A DNA stretch of 9,286 nucleotides from a bacterium. Lineage in GTDB: Bacteria; DYJV01; JALVYZ01. The position numbers and the translations under genes were made by a program. The notes under the pieces are model-generated. The model saw only the letters and a list, made by a program, of their open reading frames with translations. It was not told the DNA's origin and did no database searches. Each line of letters starts with the position of its first letter. Positions within the stretch are counted from its first letter, which is position 1. Positions 1 through 5,099 of this stretch are shown here, one piece after another. The DNA is taken from the NCBI GenBank assembly GCA_027037705.1, contig JALVYZ010000283.1:1-9286 (forward strand), given 5' to 3'.

Positions 1-22
1 TATAAAATTACTACTAATAACC

Positions 23-754
23 ATGAATAACAAAAGACTAACACCATCACCAGTACTAACACTAATTTTTTTATTCTTTAATATCTCATTATTCGCAAAA
101 TTTGGCCTTAATCCTGAAGGTGTTATTAATTCATTTAATCCACGTGGACAAAAATTAATAGCACTAACATTTGATGCCTGTGACGGTAAATATGATAAAG
201 AATTAATTGATTTCTTAATAAAACATAAAATAAAAGCTACTCTCTTTATTAGCGGTAAGTGGATAAAAAAAAATAAAGACTTCCTAAAAAGACTATCAAA
301 AATCAAACACTTTGAGATTGAAAATCACGGACTAACTCATAGACCTCTATCTATAGACTGTAAAAGCACTTATGGAATAAAGGGGACATGTTCAAAAAAG
401 GAAATAATTGATGAAGTTGTTAAAAATGAACAATTAATTAGAAGACTTATTGGAGTAAAAACAAAATTTTTTAGAGCAGGGACAGCTCATTATGATACTG
501 AAGCAATAAAAATTGTAACTAATCTTGGCTATAAAATAATTGGATTTTCTATAAATGCAGATTTTGGAGCTACAGCTAATGTAAATACAATAGTAAACCA
601 ATTAATGAAAGTAAAACCTGGTTCAATTATTATTGCGCATATGAACCATCCTGAAGGAAAAACATATGAAGGCTTTAGAAAGGCATATCCTTATCTAATA
701 GAAAGGGGATATAAATTTGTAAAACTTGAAGAAGTTATTAAATGTAAAAGATAA
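23..754 (+). CDS. Exported polysaccharide deacetylase-like protein (NodB fold)
   Basis: Probable metal-dependent deacetylase of carbohydrate esterase family 4, acting outside the membrane on an N- or O-acetylated polysaccharide or peptidoglycan; the substrate is unknown. The N-terminus looks like a signal peptide or membrane anchor: basic residues K4 and R5, a hydrophobic stretch at about 11-25, and a possible cleavage after A25. The NodB pattern follows: motif 1 is TFDACD (49-54) instead of the usual TFDDG, motif 2 is HGLTH with H102 and H106 as likely metal ligands, motif 3 is a divergent RAGTAHYD (151-158), and motif 5 is IIAHMN with H206. D51 fits the catalytic base, but the next Asp, normally a metal ligand, is Ala. 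The 243-residue length suits a single NodB domain. No Shine-Dalgarno site is visible, and the frame stays open to the window edge, so a start upstream of base 23 is possible; the ATG is chosen because it gives a good signal peptide. It is probably co-transcribed with the next gene, 13 bases downstream. Confidence 0.82.
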   Translation: MNNKRLTPSPVLTLIFLFFNISLFAKFGLNPEGVINSFNPRGQKLIALTFDACDGKYDKELIDFLIKHKIKATLFISGKWIKKNKDFLKRLSKIKHFEIENHGLTHRPLSIDCKSTYGIKGTCSKKEIIDEVVKNEQLIRRLIGVKTKFFRAGTAHYDTEAIKIVTNLGYKIIGFSINADFGATANVNTIVNQLMKVKPGSIIIAHMNHPEGKTYEGFRKAYPYLIERGYKFVKLEEVIKCKR

Positions 755-757
755 AAT

Positions 758-762
758 AGGAG
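758..762 (+). promoter_or_regulatory. Ribosome binding site that sets the start of the deaminase-like gene
   Basis: AGGAG lies 5 bases before the ATG at 768. It decides between two starts: the frame is also open from a TTG at 726, which would overlap the deacetylase gene by 29 bases, but that TTG has no comparable site in front of it. Confidence 0.7.
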
Positions 763-767
763 TAAAA

Positions 768-2501
768 ATGGTTAAAAAATATGCTTATGCTGTTTTAGAT
801 AGAGAACCAATAGATTTATCAATTATAAATGGGCAATTGATAAATGTATATTTAGATGAAATAATTTCAGATACAATGGTATGCATAAAAGACCACAAAA
901 TAGTTTATGTTGGCAAATACGATGAAGAACTTATTAAAAATTCAAGAAATGTTATTGATGCAAATGGGAAATATATATCTCCTGGATTAATTGAAGCTCA
1001 TACACACATTGCACAGATTTTTAGACTCTGTGATTTTTCAAAGGTCTCATTATTTAATGGAGTTACAACAGTAATAACTGAATGTGGTGAATTTGGCGCC
1101 ACAACAGGTGGGGAAGGCATTAGAGAATTTTTAAAGGATTGTGAAATACAACCTATAAATTTATATGTTGTACTACCTCCTTTAACTCCACCTTTTCCAG
1201 AATTTGAATCATGCAAAGGGATTACTCTTGAGGAATATAAAGAACTTTTGCAACATGAAAGAGTGCTTGGATTAGGTGAGTTTTACTGGAATAGAATTTT
1301 AGATTTTAAAGATTTTTATGAAAAAATTATTGATTATACTTTTAAACTTGGAAAATTTGTTCAGGGACATTCATCAGGTGCTAAAGGTAGAAAACTAAAT
1401 GCTTACATTGCCACAGGAATAAAAAGTTGTCATGAACCAATCACAGTTGAGGAAGTATTAGAGAGAATTTCTCTTGGATTACATGTTGTTTTAAGAGAAG
1501 GGGCTGTTAGATGTGATTTTTCAAATGTATATAAGTTTAAAGACAAATTAAAAGATATGAGAATGGTATCAATTTCAACTGACGGAGTTACTCCATTATG
1601 GTTAATTAAATATGGAACTTTAAAAGAAATTGCGAAAAGAGCAATGAATTTTGGTTTTAATCCAGTAGAAATTATAAAAATGTTGAGTCTTAATGCTTCG
1701 TATGTATTTAATCTTCATGACAAAAAAGGAGCAATTGCTCCAAATAAAGATGCAGATATTGTAATTTTTGATAATCTTCAAAATTTTGATGTTGACACTG
1801 TTATTGTTAATGGAAAAGTTAAAATTTTCAATAAAGAGATAAAAACTGAATTCAAAATGCACAACTATTCTGAAAAATTAAAAAATGTTATTAAAATAAA
1901 AAAAGTAAATCCTGAAGATTTTATTTATCATTCTAACGAAAAAAAGGTTAAGGTTAATACAATAAAATATCTTGAATTTTTACTAACAGGCCTTGAAGAA
2001 GTAGAACTTGAAGTTAAAAATGGCAATATTCAAGCATCCCCAAATAAAGGGATTTTAAAGTATTGTAGAATAGATATTCATGGCTCAAATAGGATTGTAA
2101 AAGGATTTATAAAAGATTTAGGAATAAAAAATTTAACATATTGTTCAAATTTTAATTGGGATGCATATCAACTTTGCGTAATAGGCTCAGATGAAAAAGA
2201 TATGGCAATCTCTGTTAATAGATTAAGAGAATTACAAGGTGGAATTGTTATTGTAAATAAAGGTAAGATTATTGAAGAAATACCAATGCCAATTGGTGGA
2301 ATAATGTCTGAATTACCATTAGAGGAACTTGCAAAAAAGGAAGAAAGAGTGAATAAAATATTATGGGATGATGGATGCAGGATGCAAAATCCTTTTTTAT
2401 GGATGCAAACTTTGTCTTTTACAGGATTACCTTACTATAAATTAACAGATAAAGGTCTTATTGATATTAGAAAACAAAAATTTTTAGATATTATTAAATA
2501 A
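768..2501 (+). CDS. Adenine deaminase-family amidohydrolase with altered signature motifs
   Basis: Cytoplasmic metal-dependent amidohydrolase, 577 residues, close to the usual adenine deaminase (Ade) length. Family members convert adenine to hypoxanthine and ammonia. The barrel starts with PGLIEAHTHI, giving ligands H78 and H80. Other probable metal or catalytic residues are E171 (in LGLGE), H201 (in GHSSG), H222 (in SCHE) and D272 (in STDG). GAIAP followed by DADIVIFD (from about 321) closes the metallo-dependent domain. The C-terminal third matches the Ade C-terminal domain: MAISVNRL, LQGGIVIV, MPIGGIMSELPLEEL and LTDKGLIDI. Three signatures differ from typical Ade: DPHE is ECGE (105-108), CTDD is STDG, and HDSHN in the C-domain is WDAYQ (464-468). 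The fold assignment is secure. The substrate is not: it may be adenine, another aminopurine, or a different cyclic amide or amine. The gene follows the deacetylase by 13 bases, and its end overlaps the convergent Fe-S gene by 18 bases. Confidence 0.85.
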   Translation: MVKKYAYAVLDREPIDLSIINGQLINVYLDEIISDTMVCIKDHKIVYVGKYDEELIKNSRNVIDANGKYISPGLIEAHTHIAQIFRLCDFSKVSLFNGVTTVITECGEFGATTGGEGIREFLKDCEIQPINLYVVLPPLTPPFPEFESCKGITLEEYKELLQHERVLGLGEFYWNRILDFKDFYEKIIDYTFKLGKFVQGHSSGAKGRKLNAYIATGIKSCHEPITVEEVLERISLGLHVVLREGAVRCDFSNVYKFKDKLKDMRMVSISTDGVTPLWLIKYGTLKEIAKRAMNFGFNPVEIIKMLSLNASYVFNLHDKKGAIAPNKDADIVIFDNLQNFDVDTVIVNGKVKIFNKEIKTEFKMHNYSEKLKNVIKIKKVNPEDFIYHSNEKKVKVNTIKYLEFLLTGLEEVELEVKNGNIQASPNKGILKYCRIDIHGSNRIVKGFIKDLGIKNLTYCSNFNWDAYQLCVIGSDEKDMAISVNRLRELQGGIVIVNKGKIIEEIPMPIGGIMSELPLEELAKKEERVNKILWDDGCRMQNPFLWMQTLSFTGLPYYKLTDKGLIDIRKQKFLDIIK

Positions 2502-2999
2502 ATTCTTTAAGCCATTTAATTGTTCTTCATTTAATTCAGGACAATCTTCAATTTCATATTCACCTTGAGATAACTTTGTAGCAAAAACAAAACAGGTTGG
2601 TTCACCACATTTTTTACAATTTGTTTTAGGAAGAAGTTTATAAATATCCATTGCTTTTGGAGGCTGTTTACGCTTATAATCAGGTGTAATTTCATCCTTT
2701 TTTTCATAAATTTCATTTAAAAATTTTACCACTTTTTCTGCCAAATTTTTACCTTCTTCTTGACTCTTTATTCGAGCAATCATAACTTTATCATTTGATA
2801 CAGAAACTTTATGATTTTCAAATGTAAATACAAATGTGTTTGCTTTAGGATCATAAATTGCTTTTTTGATATAACCATTCAAATATGGTAAAAAATCATT
2901 TAAATTTTTACCAACTTCACATGTTAACTTCCATTCTTCACTACCAATTTCACATGGAATTGGATCAAATTTTAAGGTGTAATTATCAATTAAAGACAT
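2484..2999 (-). CDS. Small Fe-S protein with a CdhE/AcsC-like four-cysteine domain
   Basis: Protein of 171 residues and unknown function. The C-terminal part carries a C-x2-C-x4-C-x16-C pattern at C128, C131, C136 and C153, within LLPKTNCKKCGEPTC and EDCPEL. This is the 4Fe-4S motif (PF04060 type) known from the N-terminus of the corrinoid Fe-S protein large subunit and from RnfB-like proteins, so it probably binds one [4Fe-4S] cluster. Residues 1-100 form a separate alpha/beta region with no motif I recognise. There is no signal peptide or membrane segment, so it is probably soluble and cytoplasmic. A GAGG site at 3008-3011 lies 8 bases before the ATG. It is the last gene of the leuD-leuB-regulator strand group, 70 bases after the regulator, and may also have its own promoter (see 3050-3055). 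Its stop lies inside the end of the convergent deaminase-like gene. A redox or metal-handling role is inference only. Confidence 0.8.
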   Translation of the reverse strand: MSLIDNYTLKFDPIPCEIGSEEWKLTCEVGKNLNDFLPYLNGYIKKAIYDPKANTFVFTFENHKVSVSNDKVMIARIKSQEEGKNLAEKVVKFLNEIYEKKDEITPDYKRKQPPKAMDIYKLLPKTNCKKCGEPTCFVFATKLSQGEYEIEDCPELNEEQLNGLKNLFNNI

Positions 3000-3049
3000 T
3001 TTAAATACCTCATAAGATGTGATTTAAACTTATATTGTAAATTTGCACT

Positions 3050-3055
3050 ATTATA
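3050..3055 (-). promoter_or_regulatory. Possible -10 box for the Fe-S protein gene
   Basis: A perfect TATAAT on the minus strand lies about 50 bases before the Fe-S gene start, in the 70-base gap after the regulator gene. A TTGACT at 3068-3073 is only 12 bases further upstream, too close for a standard sigma-70 -35 box, and the hexamers at normal spacing match poorly. The Fe-S gene may therefore be transcribed separately from the leu group, but in such AT-rich DNA a chance match is quite possible. Confidence 0.3.
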
Positions 3056-3069
3056 CAAAATTAAAAAAG

Positions 3070-3414
3070 TCAAGAAAAAAATTTTAAAATCTCAGATTCA
3101 AACTTTTTGTTTGCAAAATCTTTAATAGATTTTTGAAACTCTTTATATGATTTAATGAATTCTTTTGCAAAATCAGTTAATTGTGCTCCTCCTCTTTCAA
3201 TACCACCTTTCTTTTTTATTAAAAGTATCTTTCCAAATTTTTCTTCAGCTCTTTTTAAAATTCTATGCGCTTTTGAATAAGACATATGCAAATTTTTTGC
3301 AGCTTTGTTGATTGAACCTGTTTTTTCAATTTCTTCAAGTAACCATACAATCCCAATTCCAAAAAATCCTCTATTATTATCATCTGCAATGCTAATTTTT
3401 ACTTTTAGTTTCAT
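3070..3414 (-). CDS. ModE-type winged-helix transcriptional regulator, DNA-binding domain only
   Basis: Protein of 114 residues matching the N-terminal DNA-binding domain of ModE (LysR-like winged helix). The helix-turn-helix spans about 33-56 (GSINKAAKNLHMSYSKAHRI), and the wing carries the ModE-like pattern GGIERGGAQLT (70-80). The last 30 residues are helical and charged and may mediate dimerisation. Full ModE also has two MOP domains that bind molybdate; these are absent, so the signal sensed is unknown. It is the third gene of the leuD-leuB group: its ATG overlaps the leuB stop by one base (TAATG), and the nearest GGAG-like site is about 22 bases upstream, too far to serve, so translation is probably coupled to leuB. 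It may regulate its own operon or the neighbouring Fe-S gene, or act elsewhere on molybdenum or tungsten enzymes; the sequence does not decide. Family call firm, role uncertain. Confidence 0.85.
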   Translation of the reverse strand: MKLKVKISIADDNNRGFFGIGIVWLLEEIEKTGSINKAAKNLHMSYSKAHRILKRAEEKFGKILLIKKKGGIERGGAQLTDFAKEFIKSYKEFQKSIKDFANKKFESEILKFFS

Positions 3415-4466
3415 TATAAATATTTTACAACTAAATCTCCAACTTCTTCTGTTGTATAACCCATTTTTCCTGCTGATAAACTTTTTAAATGGTCTTTTAT
3501 AACTTTCATTACACTTTTTTCAATTCTATTTGCATAGTTTTCTTCCCCAAAATTCCTTAACATCATTTCAGCTGCCATTATTGCAGCTAAAGGATTTATC
3601 ATTCCTTTTCCAGCATATTTTGGAGCAGAACCACCAATAGGTTCAAACATTGATACTCCTTCAGGGTTTATATTTCCTCCAGCAGCTATACCCATTCCAC
3701 CTTGAATCATTGCACCAAGGTCAGTTATAATGTCGCCAAACATATTATCTGTAACAATTACATCAAAATTTTCTGGATTTTTAACCATCCACATACATAC
3801 AGCATCTACATGACCATATTCGGTTTTTACATCTGGATAATTCTCTGCTAATTCATTAAAAACTCTATTCCATAAGTCAAATGCATAAGTTAAAACATTT
3901 GTTTTACCACATAAAAGCAATTTTTTATCTTTATTTCTTTTTTTTGTATATTCAAAAGCAAATCTTAGACATCTCTCTACACCCATATAAGTATTTATAG
4001 ATTCCTGAATAGCTACTTCATTCTTTGTCCCTTTTCTCAAAAAACCACCTGCACCAGCATAAAGTCCCTCTGTATTTTCTCTAACTACAACAAAATCTAT
4101 ATCCTCAGGGCCTTTATCTTTTAATGGAGTTTCAACACCTTCATAAAGTTTTATTGGTCTTAAATTTATATACTGATCAAGTTCAAATCTTAATCTCAAT
4201 AATATTCCTTTTTCCAATATCCCAGGCTTAACATCAGGATGCCCAATAGCACCAAGTAAAATTGCATCAAACTTTTTTAAATCTTCAATTGCAGAATCTG
4301 GTAAAACTTCTCCTGTTTTTAAATATCTATCTCCACCGAAATCAAAAAAAGTAAATTCAAACTTTAAATTATCATCCTGAAGAGCCTTTAAAACTTTAAC
4401 AGCTTCAGCAACTACTTCAGGACCTGTGCCATCTCCAGGGATAACAGCAATATTATATTTAGACAT
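3414..4466 (-). CDS. leuB: 3-isopropylmalate dehydrogenase (LeuB)
   Basis: Oxidises and decarboxylates 3-isopropylmalate to 2-oxoisocaproate in leucine biosynthesis; cytoplasmic. At 350 residues it is full length. Catalytic and substrate residues line up with characterised enzymes: R93, R103, R129, Y136 (in ENTEGLYAG), K188 (in CGKTN), D221, D245 and D249 (in [10 protein letters not shown]). Leucines at 89-90, just before the substrate arginines, fit the hydrophobic pocket for the isopropyl group. The segment with GTKNEVA and [10 protein letters not shown] resembles actinobacterial-type LeuB. The cofactor loop reads [11 protein letters not shown] (278-288), with Lys-Tyr where NAD-dependent LeuB usually has Asp-Ile; this is the pattern of NADP-dependent isocitrate dehydrogenase. 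Related beta-decarboxylating dehydrogenases (homoisocitrate, isocitrate, tartrate) are alternatives, but leuD 26 bases upstream supports LeuB. A strong AGGAGG at 4476-4481 precedes the ATG. The regulator gene overlaps its stop codon. Confidence 0.9.
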   Translation of the reverse strand: MSKYNIAVIPGDGTGPEVVAEAVKVLKALQDDNLKFEFTFFDFGGDRYLKTGEVLPDSAIEDLKKFDAILLGAIGHPDVKPGILEKGILLRLRFELDQYINLRPIKLYEGVETPLKDKGPEDIDFVVVRENTEGLYAGAGGFLRKGTKNEVAIQESINTYMGVERCLRFAFEYTKKRNKDKKLLLCGKTNVLTYAFDLWNRVFNELAENYPDVKTEYGHVDAVCMWMVKNPENFDVIVTDNMFGDIITDLGAMIQGGMGIAAGGNINPEGVSMFEPIGGSAPKYAGKGMINPLAAIMAAEMMLRNFGEENYANRIEKSVMKVIKDHLKSLSAGKMGYTTEEVGDLVVKYL

Positions 4467-4492
4467 CTTATTTATCCTCCTACCTTAAATTT

Positions 4493-4987
4493 TTAACCAG
4501 CAACTCTTTCAACAACATAATTTAAAAGTCCACCTTTTTTAACAAGCTCCTGCATAAAATCAGGAATAGGTTGTGCTTTAAAAATTTTATTTTTTGTTAA
4601 ATTTTTTATTTCACCAGTTTGAAAATTTATTTCTAATTCATCCCCTTCTTCAATTTCATCAACAGCTTCTGGAGCCTCTAAAATTGGCAAACCAATATTG
4701 AAACAATTTCTAAAAAATATTCTTGCAAAAGACTTAGCAATTACACAAGATATTCCACAAGCTTTAATCGAAATTGGAGCGTGCTCTCTACTTGATCCAC
4801 TCCCAAAATTTTCTCCTGCTACAATAATATCACCTTTAGACATTTTTTTAACAAATTCAGGATCTGCATCCTCCATACAATGTTTTGCAAGTTCTGCAGG
4901 ATCCGATGTATTTAAATATCTTGCAGGAATTATTGCATCTGTATCTATATCATCTCCAAATTTCCATGCTTTACCCTTATAAATCAT
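4493..4987 (-). CDS. leuD: 3-isopropylmalate dehydratase small subunit (LeuD)
   Basis: Small (swivelling) subunit of isopropylmalate isomerase, which interconverts 2- and 3-isopropylmalate with the Fe-S large subunit LeuC. The 164-residue length is that of the short archaeal-type LeuD/HacB family rather than the roughly 200-residue E. coli type. Signatures: [15 protein letters not shown] (11-25), [14 protein letters not shown] (58-71) and [18 protein letters not shown] (84-101). The specificity loop reads YLNT at 24-27, which is neither the YLRT of methanogen homoaconitase nor the YLV-type of methanogen isopropylmalate isomerase, so substrate range cannot be read from it alone; leuB next door favours the leucine pathway. 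It is the first gene of its strand group, with AGGAGGA at 4996-5002 before the ATG. leuC is not adjacent: the upstream neighbour is the divergent mutS. Confidence 0.92.
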   Translation of the reverse strand: MIYKGKAWKFGDDIDTDAIIPARYLNTSDPAELAKHCMEDADPEFVKKMSKGDIIVAGENFGSGSSREHAPISIKACGISCVIAKSFARIFFRNCFNIGLPILEAPEAVDEIEEGDELEINFQTGEIKNLTKNKIFKAQPIPDFMQELVKKGGLLNYVVERVAG

Positions 4988-5024
4988 TAAACTTTTCCTC
5001 CTGTATTTTAAGATTCATTTTCTT

Positions 5025-5054
5025 TTTATACAATTTTTACCACAAATTCAACAA
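5025..5054 (-). promoter_or_regulatory. Candidate sigma-70-type promoter for the leuD-leuB group
   Basis: On the minus strand, TATAAA at 5025-5030 lies about 38 bases before the leuD start. TTGTTG at 5049-5054 sits 18 bases upstream of it; an alternative TTGAAT at 5046-5051 is 15 bases upstream. Position and spacing are reasonable, and a promoter is expected somewhere in this divergent gap, but the region is very AT-rich and the exact boxes are inference. Confidence 0.35.
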
Positions 5055-5057
5055 GAA

Positions 5058-5073
5058 AAATAGTTAACTTTTT
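5058..5073. promoter_or_regulatory. Palindrome in the leuD-mutS divergent region, possible operator
   Basis: AGTTAACT at 5062-5069 is a perfect 8-bp palindrome. Allowing one mismatched pair, the symmetry extends over 16 bases as AAAtAGTTAACTtTTT. It overlaps the candidate mutS -35 box and lies just upstream of the candidate leuD -35 box, where an operator would be expected. Autoregulation by the ModE-type protein of the same operon is one possibility, with no direct evidence. Confidence 0.25.
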
Positions 5074-5092
5074 CAAAAAATTTTAGTATAGA
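5064..5092 (+). promoter_or_regulatory. Candidate mutS promoter, possibly giving a leaderless transcript
   Basis: TTAACT at 5064-5069 and TATAGA at 5087-5092 are 17 bases apart, each matching four of six bases of the sigma-70 consensus. Transcription would start about 7 bases after the -10 box, at or next to the mutS ATG at 5100. This agrees with the absence of a ribosome binding site there. The matches are modest and the region is AT-rich. Confidence 0.3.
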
Positions 5093-5099
5093 AAATTTT

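Noticed and set aside
726-767. TTG start that would lengthen the deaminase-like protein by 14 residues.
   Set aside because: It would overlap the upstream gene by 29 bases and lacks a good ribosome binding site, while the ATG at 768 has AGGAG at the right distance.
998-1216. Minus-strand open frame inside the deaminase-like gene, encoding 72 residues.
   Set aside because: It lies wholly within a conserved enzyme gene, has no recognisable motif or start signal, and is a shadow of the plus-strand codons.
2476-2485. AAAAATTTTT palindrome near the convergent gene ends as a bidirectional terminator.
   Set aside because: It has no G-C pairs and no loop, and lies inside coding sequence; such runs are common in this window.
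4698-5067. Two overlapping plus-strand open frames antisense to leuD, running into the leuD-mutS gap.
   Set aside because: They mirror the well-supported leuD coding sequence, and the part in the gap is low-complexity and AT-rich.
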